Part shown: positions 19,314 to 28,040 of the stretch, piece by piece
How positions within the stretch are numbered: position 1 is the first letter of the stretch
Layout: the number at the start of each line of letters is the position of its first letter
Source of the DNA: Mycolicibacterium iranicum
Lineage (GTDB): Bacteria; Actinomycetota; Actinomycetes; Mycobacteriales; Mycobacteriaceae
DNA length: 64,000 nucleotides
Direction of reading: 5' to 3'
NCBI RefSeq assembly: GCF_002101705.1
Contig: NZ_LQPC01000047.1
Span: forward strand, 534,341-598,340
Program-made: the position numbers and the translations under genes
Notes under the pieces: generated by a model
Told to the model about the DNA's origin: nothing
The model's database searches: none
What the model saw: only the letters and a program-made list of their open reading frames with translations

Positions 19314-21310
19314 CGAGCATCCTGCAGCCTGCCGAACACGAGCCGATCGCCCGTGTGCTGCCGATGCTGACGGTTCCCCACCTCGACCGGGAGTTCGACT
19401 ACCAGGTGTCTGCGGAGCAATCCGACGACGCGCAGCCCGGGGTTCGCGTCAAGGTCCGGTTCCACGGCAGGCTCGTAGATGCGTTCGTGCTCGAAAGGCG
19501 TTCGGAAACCGACCATGTCGGCAAGCTCGGCTGGCTGGAGAAGGTCGTTTCGGCCGAATCCGTGCTGACCCACGACGTGCGCAGGCTCGTCGACGCGGTG
19601 ACGGCCCGCTATGCGGGGACCCGTGCCGACGTCCTGCGTTTGGCCGTCCCTCCGCGGCATGCCACCGTCGAGAAACGGGTCCCCGAACCACTGGAACCGT
19701 TGTCTCCCAGAGACATCGACACCTCTGCATGGGACGCCTACAGCGGGGGAGCGCAGTTCATCGCGGCGCTGAAGGACGCGCGTGCCGCACGCGCGGTCTG
19801 GCAGGCGCTTCCCGGTGAATCCTGGCCGAAGAGACTGGCCGAGGCGGCGGCGGTCACAGTGAACGCGGGCCGCGGGGTGCTCGCCGTGGTGCCCGATCAG
19901 CGCGACGTCGACCTACTCCACGCCGCCGCCGTCGACCACGTCGACGGCGCGAGGGTGGTGGCGCTGTCCGCCGGGCTCGGGCCTGCAGAGCGGTACCGGC
20001 GCTGGCTATCGGTCCTTCGCGGTCAGGCTCGATTGGTGATCGGTACGCGCAGTGCAGGTTTCGCGCCAGTGGCAGACCTGGGCCTGGTGATGCTGTGGGA
20101 CGACGGCGACGACTCGCTGACCGAGCCACGTGCCCCGTATCCACACGCCCGCGAGGTCGCGATGCTGCGCGCCCATCAGCTGCGGTGCGCGGCGATGATC
20201 GGTGGCTACGCGCGTACGGCCGAAGCGCAGGCGCTCGTGCGCAGCGGGTGGGCGCATGACTTGACCGCCACCAGGCACACGGTCAGGGCGCACGCGCCCC
20301 GCGTGGTTGCGTTGGAGGACAGCGCATTTGCACATGAGCGCGACGCAGCGGCCCGCACCGCGCGTCTGCCGACCGTCGCGCTGGACGCGGCCCGCGCGGC
20401 GCTGGCCGCCGATGCGCCGGTCCTTGTGCAGGTGCCTCGGCGCGGCTACGTGCCTGCCCTGTCCTGCGCGAAATGCCGAACCGTCGCCCGCTGCAGGCAT
20501 TGCACCGGTCCGCTGTCCCTACCCGGCCGCGACGCCCCCGGCGCGGTGTGCCGATGGTGCGGCCGCGAGGAGCTGGCACTGCGCTGTTCCCGATGCGGGT
20601 CCGACGCCGTCCGCGCCGTCGTCGTCGGAGCCCGCCGCACGGCCGAGGAACTCGGACGTGCCTTCCCCGGGGCGCAGGTCGTCACCTCCGGAGGCGACGA
20701 CGTCGTGGCCTCGGTGCCCGGGCGCGCGGCGGTTGTCGTGGCGACGCCGGGGGTGGAGCCTGCCGCTGCGGGCGGCTACGGGGCCGCGCTGCTGCTGGAC
20801 AGCTGGGCACTTCTGGGTCGGCAGGACCTCCGCGCCGCGGAGGACACACTGCGGCGCTGGATGGCGGCAGCCGCTCTGGTCCGCAGCCGCGCCGAGGGTG
20901 GGGTGGTCGCCGTGGTCGCGGAGTCCGCGATTCCCACGGTGCAGGCACTGATCCGCTGGGATCCGGTCGGTCATGCCGACTCCGAACTGGCCGCCCGGGC
21001 AGAGGTCGGACTACCACCCGCGGTGCACATCGCGGCGATCGACGGTGCACCCGCCGCAGTGAACGCACTACTCGGCGCTGCCACGCTGCCCGAAAATGCC
21101 GACGTGCTCGGCCCCGTCGACCTCCCGCTCGGAGTGCGCAGACCTGCGGGCATGGCACCCGAGGCGCCCGTCAGCAGAATGCTGGTCCGCGTACCGCGTC
21201 ACGGAGGCCTGGAGCTGGCAGCGGCGTTGCGCCGCGCGACAGCAGTCCAGAGCGCGCGCCACGACCAGGAGCCGGTTCGCGTCCAGATCGACCCGTTGCA
21301 CATAGGGTGA
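19310..21310 (+). CDS. priA: Primosomal protein N' (PriA-like), without helicase motifs
   Basis: PriA recognises stalled forks and helps reload the replicative helicase. The 666-residue product starts at a GTG overlapping the YhhN stop. The N-terminal DNA-binding domain (VLPMLTVPHLDREFDYQV, PGVRVKVRF) and the eight-Cys zinc region (CAKCRTVARCRHCTG, CRWCGREELALRCSRCG) are intact. The Walker A GxGKT is replaced by sequence around PGESWPKRLAEA, and the DEEH box is LWDDGDDS. Actinobacterial PriA proteins are generally reported to lack ATPase motifs, so this one is probably a structural fork-binding factor. Confidence 0.94.
   Translation: MTSILQPAEHEPIARVLPMLTVPHLDREFDYQVSAEQSDDAQPGVRVKVRFHGRLVDAFVLERRSETDHVGKLGWLEKVVSAESVLTHDVRRLVDAVTARYAGTRADVLRLAVPPRHATVEKRVPEPLEPLSPRDIDTSAWDAYSGGAQFIAALKDARAARAVWQALPGESWPKRLAEAAAVTVNAGRGVLAVVPDQRDVDLLHAAAVDHVDGARVVALSAGLGPAERYRRWLSVLRGQARLVIGTRSAGFAPVADLGLVMLWDDGDDSLTEPRAPYPHAREVAMLRAHQLRCAAMIGGYARTAEAQALVRSGWAHDLTATRHTVRAHAPRVVALEDSAFAHERDAAARTARLPTVALDAARAALAADAPVLVQVPRRGYVPALSCAKCRTVARCRHCTGPLSLPGRDAPGAVCRWCGREELALRCSRCGSDAVRAVVVGARRTAEELGRAFPGAQVVTSGGDDVVASVPGRAAVVVATPGVEPAAAGGYGAALLLDSWALLGRQDLRAAEDTLRRWMAAAALVRSRAEGGVVAVVAESAIPTVQALIRWDPVGHADSELAARAEVGLPPAVHIAAIDGAPAAVNALLGAATLPENADVLGPVDLPLGVRRPAGMAPEAPVSRMLVRVPRHGGLELAAALRRATAVQSARHDQEPVRVQIDPLHIG
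21303..21308 (+). promoter_or_regulatory. -10 element for a leaderless DUF2207 gene
   Basis: TAGGGT, whose last bases are part of the priA stop region, ends 7 nt before ATG 21316. This supports 21316 rather than the overlapping ATG at 21310 as the start. Confidence 0.4.
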
Positions 21311-21315
21311 TGCCC

Positions 21316-23148
21316 ATGACGGCGGGGCGGGTGCTCAAGGCGCTGATTCCGTTGATCTTGATCGCGCTCGGTGTGCTGTGGCCGGTCCTGTTCTCGGTCG
21401 GCTCGGACAGCGCCGCCACCGAGGTGGACGACCCCGTGGTGATCACCGATTACGACGTCGACATGGTCGTCGACGACCAGGGGCAGATGAGCGCGGTGGA
21501 AACGATCACCACGGCCTTCTACACCACCAGTCGCCACGGCATCTTCCGCTACTGGGATGTCGCGAACCAGAACGATCCGCGGCTGAGGCAGAAGCCCGAC
21601 ATCGAATCGATCACCCTCGACGGCGATCCGGTGTCGTATCAGATGCTCTGGGAGGACGGCGGGCGATTCCGGGTGGCCAAGATCGGCGACCCCGATGTGT
21701 ACCTCAGTGACGGCACCCACGTTTTCGAGATCCGGTACACGATCCCCGGTGTCCTCGATCCGGGGGACGTCGGGGCCGACCGCCGATTTGCCGCATCGAC
21801 GGGTCAAGGCGTGTCGCCGAGCGTCTTCTTCTGGAATGTCATCGCTCCCGCCTGGAACAACCGCATCGAGCGCGCCGACATCACCGTGACCTTGCCCGGG
21901 AACGTCGGAACTGCACAGTGTTCGGTCGGATTCGGCGTGGGGACGGCGTGCGACGACCTTTCGGTGGCCGGCAACCGGGTGCGGTTGAGTGCCGAGGACC
22001 TGCCGCCGCGCACCCCCGTCACGGTCCGCGCGGGCGTGGATGTCGCGACGCCACCCCAGGTGCGCCTGCCGTGGCCCTACACCTGGGACAGGGTGCTCGG
22101 TCAGTCGCTCACCGGCGTGATGGTGGTGGGCGGGCTGACCGTGCTCTTCGGCGTGATCGCGGTGCTGTGGTTCCGCGGCGTGCTGGAGCGCTCGCCGGGC
22201 TTTCCGCTGCAGTACGCACCGCCGCCCGGACTGGGGCCGGTGCAGGCCGAGTACATCCGCACCGAGTCCGTCCCCAAGCACGGGCTCACGGCCACGCTGT
22301 TCTATCTCGCCGACCGCGACCTGATCACGCTTGCGCAGGTCAACGACAAACACTGGAAGATCCAGGGCATCGCCGAACCCGGCGCCTGGGCCGACGTCGA
22401 CCCGGTCAGCATCGCGGTGGCCTCCCGGCTGAAGGTGCTGAACAAGGGCTCCGAATTCGAAGCCAAGAAGACCGTGAAGTCGGGCGAGAAACTCAACAAG
22501 GCCAAAGAGGACATGGCCAAGGCGGTGCAGAAGTGGGCCACTGAAGAAGGCCTGATAGTGCCGCGCAAGAAGGAACTGTGGCTGCGTGCCGCCAATGCGG
22601 GCGCCTTCATCCTGATGGTCTGCGGATTCTTCCGCTGGGGTTTCCCGACCACGATGTGGGCGTTGCCGTTCGCCGCGTTCTTCCTCTTGTCCGTCGGCTC
22701 GTGGCGCGACGGCGTCGGCACCCGCCGCACCGCCGCGGGGCGCGAATTATGGTCGCGCGCAGGTGGTTTCCACCGCATGCTGTCCACCGATTCGGCGGAG
22801 ACAAGGTTCGACTTCTCGGCGCGCAAAGACCTCTACATCGCCTACGTGCCGTTCGCCGTCGCGGCCGGTGTTGCAGCGCTGTGGGCCAAGAAGTATGAGA
22901 CCTACACCGGTACCGTTGCACCGCAACCGGACTGGTACACCACGTCGGCGGCATCATCGACCGGATCGGGCATCGTCGGCGGATCCGGCGGTGCCGACTT
23001 CGACAGCTTCGAATCGGCGTTGTCGTCGTCGATCGGCGCGTACACCGCCTCGCAATCGTCGTCCTCGTCCTCGGGCAGCAGCGGCGGCAGCAGCTTCAGC
23101 GGTGGTGGCGGCGGTGGCGGCGGTGGAGGAGGAGGCGGATCATGGTGA
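21316..23148 (+). CDS. DUF2207 membrane protein with poly-glycine tail
   Basis: A 610-residue protein (612 if ATG 21310 is used). An N-terminal signal-anchor (VLKALIPLILIALGVLWPVLF) is followed by an external beta-rich domain of about 230 residues (VITDYDVDMVVDDQGQMSAV... TSRHGIFRYWDV), typical of DUF2207. A helix near 270-290, a cytoplasmic region, and two further helix groups near 430 and 510 come next. The tail is Ser-rich and ends in a run of 13 glycines before SW. The family's function is unknown. The gene overlaps lemA by 7 nt, the usual partner pairing. Confidence 0.88.
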   Translation: MTAGRVLKALIPLILIALGVLWPVLFSVGSDSAATEVDDPVVITDYDVDMVVDDQGQMSAVETITTAFYTTSRHGIFRYWDVANQNDPRLRQKPDIESITLDGDPVSYQMLWEDGGRFRVAKIGDPDVYLSDGTHVFEIRYTIPGVLDPGDVGADRRFAASTGQGVSPSVFFWNVIAPAWNNRIERADITVTLPGNVGTAQCSVGFGVGTACDDLSVAGNRVRLSAEDLPPRTPVTVRAGVDVATPPQVRLPWPYTWDRVLGQSLTGVMVVGGLTVLFGVIAVLWFRGVLERSPGFPLQYAPPPGLGPVQAEYIRTESVPKHGLTATLFYLADRDLITLAQVNDKHWKIQGIAEPGAWADVDPVSIAVASRLKVLNKGSEFEAKKTVKSGEKLNKAKEDMAKAVQKWATEEGLIVPRKKELWLRAANAGAFILMVCGFFRWGFPTTMWALPFAAFFLLSVGSWRDGVGTRRTAAGRELWSRAGGFHRMLSTDSAETRFDFSARKDLYIAYVPFAVAAGVAALWAKKYETYTGTVAPQPDWYTTSAASSTGSGIVGGSGGADFDSFESALSSSIGAYTASQSSSSSSGSSGGSSFSGGGGGGGGGGGGGSW

Positions 23149-23678
23149 GTTTCCTGCTCATCGTCATTCTGGTGCTGGCGGTCCTGATGCTTATCGGATT
23201 CGTGATGGGCTACAACAAGATCCGCTCCGCCGACGTGCGGGTCGCCGAAGCACTCTCGGGCATCGACGTCGAGTTGACCCGCCGCGCGTCGCTGATCCCG
23301 AGCCTCGTGCACACCGTGCAGACTTTCGCCGCGCACGAGAAGGGGATCCTCGATCACGTCACCGACGCGCGCGCGGCGCTGACATCGGCCACCGGCGGCG
23401 CGTCGGTGGCGCAACGCAGTGCGGCGGAGAAGCAGCTCGACACGGCGTTGGCTCCGCTGCTGGCCCTGGGGCAGAGCTACCCGCAGCTGAACTCGTCCAA
23501 CAACTTCCTCGACCTGCAGCGCAACCTCGCCGACACCGAGGACAAGCTGGCGTTCGCCCGGCAGTACTACAACGACGCGGTGGCCACGCTGAACCGGCAG
23601 CTCACCACGATTCCGTGGATGTTCGTCGCTCCGCTGGCCGGAGTGACCGAGAAGGAGTACTACCAGACGCCGCGCTAG
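23142..23678 (+). CDS. lemA: LemA family protein
   Basis: A 178-residue protein with one N-terminal membrane helix (VSFLLIVILVLAVLMLIGFV) followed by an external four-helix bundle. The family signature region reads NKIRSADVRVAEALSGIDVE and LTRRASLIPSLVHTVQTFAAHEKG, then LNSSNNFLDLQRNLADTEDK and ARQYYNDAVATLN, all classic for LemA. The role is unknown; it is regularly next to DUF2207 or TPM-domain genes. ATG 23142 lies inside the 3' end of the DUF2207 gene, so the two are co-translated. Confidence 0.93.
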   Translation: MVSFLLIVILVLAVLMLIGFVMGYNKIRSADVRVAEALSGIDVELTRRASLIPSLVHTVQTFAAHEKGILDHVTDARAALTSATGGASVAQRSAAEKQLDTALAPLLALGQSYPQLNSSNNFLDLQRNLADTEDKLAFARQYYNDAVATLNRQLTTIPWMFVAPLAGVTEKEYYQTPR

Positions 23679-23685
23679 CCGTCCC

Positions 23686-23691
23686 TAGACT
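23686..23691 (+). promoter_or_regulatory. -10 element for a leaderless fmt transcript
   Basis: TAGACT ends 6 nt before the GTG of fmt at 23698, and no ribosome-binding site lies between lemA and fmt. The spacing puts the start of transcription at the start codon. Confidence 0.55.
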
Positions 23692-23697
23692 GACGCG

Positions 23698-24624
23698 GTG
23701 CGTCTCGTCTTCGCCGGCACCCCGGAGCCGGCCCTGCCCTCGCTGAAGCGGTTGATCGACTCGTCACGCCACGATGTCGTCGCGGTCCTGACGCGTCCGG
23801 ATGCTGCCGCAGGTCGACGTGGAAAGCCGTCTCCGTCGCCGGTCGCGCAACTGGCTGCCGAGCACGGCATCCCCGTGCTCAAGCCCGAGAAGCCGAACTC
23901 CGATGAGTTCGTCGCCGAGCTGGCCGCTCTGTCGCCGGATTGCTGCGCCGTCGTCGCCTACGGAGCACTGCTCAAGGAGGCGTTGCTCGACGTGCCCACC
24001 CAAGGCTGGGTGAACCTGCACTTTTCGGTGCTGCCCGCCTGGCGGGGAGCCGCGCCGGTACAGGCGGCGCTGGCCGCCGGCGACGAGGTGACGGGCGCCA
24101 CGACGTTCCAGATCGAACTTGATCTCGATTCCGGGCCGGTCTACGGCGTCGTGACCGAGACCATCAGGCCGTCGGACACCGCGGGCGAGCTCCTCGACCG
24201 CCTTTCGGTGTCAGGAGCCGGCTTGCTGGAGGTGACCATGGATGGCATCGAGGACGGAACGCTGACCGCGGTGCCTCAGCCGACCGAAGGAGTGAGCGTC
24301 GCACCGAAGGTCACGGTCGACGATGCGCGAATCCGCTGGGAGCTGCCCGCGCATGTGGTCGACCGGCGGATTCGCGCGGTCACCCCGAACCCGGGGGCCT
24401 GGACGATGATCGACGAGCAGCGAGTCAAGGTCGGGCCCGTCAGCGTGCCGGGTGAAGGGCCGAAAGGGCTTGCCCCCGGCGAGATTCTGGTGGACAAGAG
24501 GTCAGTCCACGTCGGCACCGGTTCGGCCGCGGTGTTGCTCGGCACGGTGCAGCCACCCGGCAAGAAACCGATGGGCGCGGCGGACTGGGCCAGGGGAGCC
24601 CACCCGCAGGGGCCGGCCCGATGA
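23698..24624 (+). CDS. fmt: Methionyl-tRNA formyltransferase
   Basis: Formylates Met-tRNA for translation initiation using 10-formyl-THF. The 308-residue product opens with RLVFAGTPEPALPSL. The active-site signature NLHFSVLPAWRGAAPVQ has Asn106 and His108, and LDLDSGPVYG holds the Asp. The C-terminal OB-fold domain runs from about residue 205 (VAPKVTVDDARIRW). The GTG start is supported by the TAGACT box just upstream. Its stop overlaps the rsmB ATG (ATGA). Confidence 0.98.
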   Translation: MRLVFAGTPEPALPSLKRLIDSSRHDVVAVLTRPDAAAGRRGKPSPSPVAQLAAEHGIPVLKPEKPNSDEFVAELAALSPDCCAVVAYGALLKEALLDVPTQGWVNLHFSVLPAWRGAAPVQAALAAGDEVTGATTFQIELDLDSGPVYGVVTETIRPSDTAGELLDRLSVSGAGLLEVTMDGIEDGTLTAVPQPTEGVSVAPKVTVDDARIRWELPAHVVDRRIRAVTPNPGAWTMIDEQRVKVGPVSVPGEGPKGLAPGEILVDKRSVHVGTGSAAVLLGTVQPPGKKPMGAADWARGAHPQGPAR

Positions 24625-26006
24625 CCCGGCCCGACAAGAAGCGCCGCCCGAGGCGCAAGCCGCTCGACCCCGCGCGGCAGGCAGCTTTCGACGTCCTGCG
24701 TGCGGTGTCCGAGCGCGACGCCTACGCCAACCTGGCCCTGCCCGCGATCCTTCGAGAGCGCGGAATCACAGGTCTCGACGCGGCTTTCGCCACCGAGCTC
24801 ACCTACGGTACGTGCCGCAGCCAGGGTCTGCTGGACGCCGTTATTGCCGCGGCCGCGGGCCGCCCGGTGGACAGGATCGACGCGGTGCTGCTGGACCTGC
24901 TGCGGCTCGGTGCCTACCAGATCCTGCGTACGCGAGTCGAAGACCATGCCGCGGTATCGACGACCGTTGAGCAGGCCGGCATCGAATTCGACACGGCCCG
25001 AGCAGGATTCGTCAACGGTGTACTGCGCACCATCGCTCGCCGCGACGAAGGGTCCTGGGTCGAGGAACTGGCCCCCGGCGCACAAACAGACCCCGTCGGG
25101 CATCTGGCCTTTGTGCATGCCCACCCGCGGTGGATCGCGCAGGCGTTCGCCGATGCGTTGGGCGCCCGCGCCGGCGAGCTCAGGGAGCTGCTCGCCAGCG
25201 ACGACGCCCGACCCGAGGTGCACCTGGCAGCGCGTCCCGGCGCCCTGACGGCCGCCGAGCTCGCGGCGCAGGTCGGCGGAACCGAGGGCAGGTACTCGCC
25301 GTACGCGGTATATCTGCGCGAGGGCGACCCCGGGGAGCTGGCCGCCGTGCGCGACGGCAGAGCACTCGTGCAGGACGAGGGGAGCCAGTTGGTCGCGCGG
25401 GCGCTCACCCTGGCCCCACTGGACGGCGCCGACGGCGGGCGGTGGCTCGACCTGTGTGCCGGTCCCGGCGGCAAAACCGCCCTGCTCGCCGCGCTCGGCC
25501 AGCCCGCGGGGGCCTCGGTCACCGCGGTGGAACCTGCGGCGCGCCGCGCCGAACTGGTCGAACGCAACACCGCCGGACTTCCTGTCGAGGTACTCCGTGT
25601 CGACGGTCGCGAGTCAGGGCTGACGCCAGGATTCGACCGGGTCCTCGTCGACGCCCCGTGCACCGGGCTGGGCGCCTTGCGCCGCAGGCCGGAGGCACGC
25701 TGGCGGCGCAGGCCCGGTGACGTGCCGCAGCTGGCCAAGCTGCAGCGCGCGCTGCTGGCCTCGGCCATCACGCTGACCCGGCCGGGCGGCGTCGTGCTGT
25801 ACGCGACGTGTTCGCCCCACCTGGCCGAGACGACCGGCGTCGTCGCCGATGCGGTGCGCAGGTATCCGGTGACCCCGCTGGACACGCGTGAGCTGTTCGC
25901 GCCCGCCGAGGACACCGGTGAGGGTCCGTCTGCTCAGCTGTGGCCGCACCGCCACGGCACCGACGCGATGTTCGCCGCCGCACTGCGGGTGGATGGGCCC
26001 CGTTAG
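24621..26006 (+). CDS. rsmB: 16S rRNA (cytosine-967-C5)-methyltransferase
   Basis: Methylates C967 of 16S rRNA with SAM. The 461-residue product has an N-terminal NusB-like RNA-binding domain (about 15-150: ARQAAFDVLRAVSERDAYAN) and a C-terminal Rossmann methyltransferase domain. The SAM loop is LDLCAGPGGKTALLAALG; the two Cys motifs are DAPCTGLGALRRRPE and LYATCSPHLAET. A basic N-terminus (RPDKKRRPRRKPLD) probably binds RNA. It is coupled to fmt by a 4-nt overlap, the standard fmt-rsmB pair. Confidence 0.96.
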   Translation: MTRPDKKRRPRRKPLDPARQAAFDVLRAVSERDAYANLALPAILRERGITGLDAAFATELTYGTCRSQGLLDAVIAAAAGRPVDRIDAVLLDLLRLGAYQILRTRVEDHAAVSTTVEQAGIEFDTARAGFVNGVLRTIARRDEGSWVEELAPGAQTDPVGHLAFVHAHPRWIAQAFADALGARAGELRELLASDDARPEVHLAARPGALTAAELAAQVGGTEGRYSPYAVYLREGDPGELAAVRDGRALVQDEGSQLVARALTLAPLDGADGGRWLDLCAGPGGKTALLAALGQPAGASVTAVEPAARRAELVERNTAGLPVEVLRVDGRESGLTPGFDRVLVDAPCTGLGALRRRPEARWRRRPGDVPQLAKLQRALLASAITLTRPGGVVLYATCSPHLAETTGVVADAVRRYPVTPLDTRELFAPAEDTGEGPSAQLWPHRHGTDAMFAAALRVDGPR

Positions 26007-26009
26007 GCT
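26004..26009 (+). promoter_or_regulatory. -10 element for a leaderless rpe transcript
   Basis: TAGGCT, whose TAG is also the rsmB stop codon, ends 6 nt before the rpe ATG at 26016. No ribosome-binding site is visible. Confidence 0.55.
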
Positions 26010-26015
26010 GGGCGA

Positions 26016-26693
26016 ATGGCTAAACCCCTCATCGCACCCTCGATTCTGGCCGCTGATTTCGCCCGGCTGGCCGACGAGTCCGCCGCGGTCGAGGGCGCCG
26101 ACTGGTTGCACGTCGACGTCATGGACAACCACTTCGTGCCCAACCTGACGATCGGGCTGCCGGTGGTGGAATCGCTGCTCAAGGTGACCGACATCCCGAT
26201 GGACTGCCATCTGATGATCGAGAACCCGCAGCGGTGGGCCCCGCCGTATGCCGAAGCGGGCGCCTACAACGTGACGTTCCACGCCGAGGCCACCGACGAC
26301 CCGGTCTCGGTGGCCCGCGACATCCGCGCCGCGGGCGCGAAGGCGGGGCTCTCGGTGAAACCGGGGACGCCGATCGAGCCCTATCTGGAGATTCTGCGGG
26401 AGTTCGACACCTTGCTGGTGATGTCGGTGGAACCCGGGTTCGGCGGTCAGAAGTTCATCGCCGAAGTGCTGCCGAAGGTGGGCACCGTGCGCCGCCTCGT
26501 CGACGCGGGGGAGTTGACCATCGTGATCGAGATCGACGGCGGCATCAACGCCGACACGATCGAAGCTGCCGCCGAGGCCGGTGTGGACTGTTTCGTCGCG
26601 GGGTCGGCGGTGTACAGCGCCGACGATCCTGCCGTCGCGGTGGAGGCGCTGCGCAAGCAGGCTGCCGCGGCATCCAAGCATCTGGCGTTATGA
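26016..26693 (+). CDS. rpe: Ribulose-phosphate 3-epimerase
   Basis: Interconverts ribulose 5-phosphate and xylulose 5-phosphate in the pentose-phosphate pathway. The 225-residue TIM barrel shows IAPSILAADFARL, WLHVDVMDNHFVPNLT (metal Asp/His), PMDCHLMIENP (metal His) and MSVEPGFGGQKFI, with IEIDGGINADT supplying the catalytic Asp and SAVYSADDP the phosphate site. It lies in the fmt-rsmB-rpe-ribD block; ribulose 5-phosphate is also a riboflavin precursor, which fits the neighbourhood. Confidence 0.98.
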   Translation: MAKPLIAPSILAADFARLADESAAVEGADWLHVDVMDNHFVPNLTIGLPVVESLLKVTDIPMDCHLMIENPQRWAPPYAEAGAYNVTFHAEATDDPVSVARDIRAAGAKAGLSVKPGTPIEPYLEILREFDTLLVMSVEPGFGGQKFIAEVLPKVGTVRRLVDAGELTIVIEIDGGINADTIEAAAEAGVDCFVAGSAVYSADDPAVAVEALRKQAAAASKHLAL

Positions 26694-27691
26694 ACCTCGA
26701 CGCCGCGATGGCTGCGGCCGTCGAGCAGTCCGAGGCAGTGAAGGGGCGCACCTATCCCAATCCGCCTGTGGGAGCAGTAATTCTGGACCGCGACGGTGAG
26801 ATCGCCGGGGTGGGCGCCACCGATCCACCCGGGGGACCGCACGCAGAGATCCTGGCGCTGCGGCGCGCGGGTGAGCGGGCGATCGGCGGGACCGCGGTGG
26901 TCACCCTCGAACCGTGCAACCACTTCGGGCGCACCCCGCCGTGCGTCGACGCGCTGGTGGCGGCAGGGGTCGCCGAAGTCGCGTTCGCTGTCGCTGATCC
27001 GAATCCGGTGGCCGCAGGCGGCGCTGCCCGGTTGGCCGAGTCTGGCGTCCGCGTCCATGCGGGTGTGCGCTCCGACGCGGTCGCCTGCGGGCCGCTGCGG
27101 GAGTGGCTGCACAAGCAGCGCACCGGAATGCCGCATGTGACATGGAAATTCGCGAGCAGCGTGGACGGCCGCAGTGCGGCCGCCGACGGGACGAGCCAAT
27201 GGATCACCAGCGAGGCGGCCCGCGCCGACGTGCATCGCAGGCGGTCAACAGCCGACGCGATCATTGTCGGCACCGGCACAGTGTTCGTCGACGATCCGGC
27301 GCTGACCGCACGCCGATCCGATGGGAGCCTGGCCGATCGCCAACCGCTGCGCGTCGTGGTCGGCATGCGCGAAATCTCGCCTGATGCAACGGTTCTCAAT
27401 GACGATTCGCGCACCATGGTGATCCGCACCCGTCACCCGCACGAGGTCATCAAGGCGCTTTCTGATCGCACCGACGTGCTGCTTGAGGGCGGGCCGACGC
27501 TCGCCGGTGCGTTCCTGCGGGCCGGGGTGGTCGACAGGATCCTGGCCTATGTCGCCCCGATCCTGTTGGGCGGACCCGTCACGGCGGTCGACGACGTCGG
27601 GGTGCTCAGCATCGCGCAGGCGCAGCGGTGGCGGTTCGACGGCGTGCAGACGGTGGGACCGGACGTCTTGCTGAGCCTCGTCCCCGCCTAG
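26690..27691 (+). CDS. ribD: Bifunctional riboflavin deaminase/reductase
   Basis: Performs the second and third steps from GTP towards riboflavin: deamination of the pyrimidine and NADPH reduction of the ribosyl chain. The 333-residue product begins at an ATG overlapping the rpe stop. The deaminase domain (1-145) has the zinc ligands in PHAEILALRRAGE and TLEPCNHFGRTPPCVDAL. The reductase domain starts near 148 (VTWKFASSVDGRSAA, SQWITSEAARADVHRRR, DAIIVGTGTV, LLEGGPTLAGAFL). The other riboflavin genes lie about 5 kb downstream. Confidence 0.97.
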   Translation: MNLDAAMAAAVEQSEAVKGRTYPNPPVGAVILDRDGEIAGVGATDPPGGPHAEILALRRAGERAIGGTAVVTLEPCNHFGRTPPCVDALVAAGVAEVAFAVADPNPVAAGGAARLAESGVRVHAGVRSDAVACGPLREWLHKQRTGMPHVTWKFASSVDGRSAAADGTSQWITSEAARADVHRRRSTADAIIVGTGTVFVDDPALTARRSDGSLADRQPLRVVVGMREISPDATVLNDDSRTMVIRTRHPHEVIKALSDRTDVLLEGGPTLAGAFLRAGVVDRILAYVAPILLGGPVTAVDDVGVLSIAQAQRWRFDGVQTVGPDVLLSLVPA

Positions 27692-27752
27692 GGCATATGT
27701 GCTTGTAATCCAATCGTTTTCATCTGTTCATCGGCTGTTTCACCGCCCTTTG

Positions 27753-27776
27753 AGGGGTGCTCTGTCTCACACCCCT
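27753..27776 (+). terminator. Possible hairpin after ribD
   Basis: AGGGGTG (27753-27759) pairs with CACCCCT (27770-27776) around a 10-nt loop, about 60 nt after the ribD stop. No U-tract follows, so termination is uncertain. The rest of 27692-27887 shows no gene. Confidence 0.35.
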
Positions 27777-27887
27777 ACGCCGCGCGGCGCGCTCCCACCC
27801 GGCACTTTCCGGCCGATAGACTCGGTCGGGAATTCGCGCCTTCACCGACGAGTTGCGCATGGTGAGCACGAGCAAAGGACAACGAGC

Positions 27888-28040
27888 ATGACTGCACTGC
27901 AGGACTGGCTCAGTTTCAGCCCGGTCGACCCCCGCACCATCACAGGTGTGATCCGCGATGCGTGGCGGGGACTGACCTCGGACGAGGCAGAGCCGGCCGA
28001 AAAACCTCAGCTGATGGGCCGCGGGCTCGAGCGCTGCTGA
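27888..28040 (+). CDS. Small hypothetical protein (50 residues)
   Basis: A short ORF that starts MTALQDWLSFSPVDPR and ends GRGLERC. AAAGGA sits 8 nt before the ATG, a good ribosome-binding site. It has no membrane helix or known motif and is moderately acidic with a Trp-rich N-terminal half. Its last 34 nt overlap the 3' end of the p55 gene on the opposite strand. The site and codon use look real, but I do not recognise the family; it could also be a leader ORF or spurious. Confidence 0.45.
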   Translation: MTALQDWLSFSPVDPRTITGVIRDAWRGLTSDEAEPAEKPQLMGRGLERC

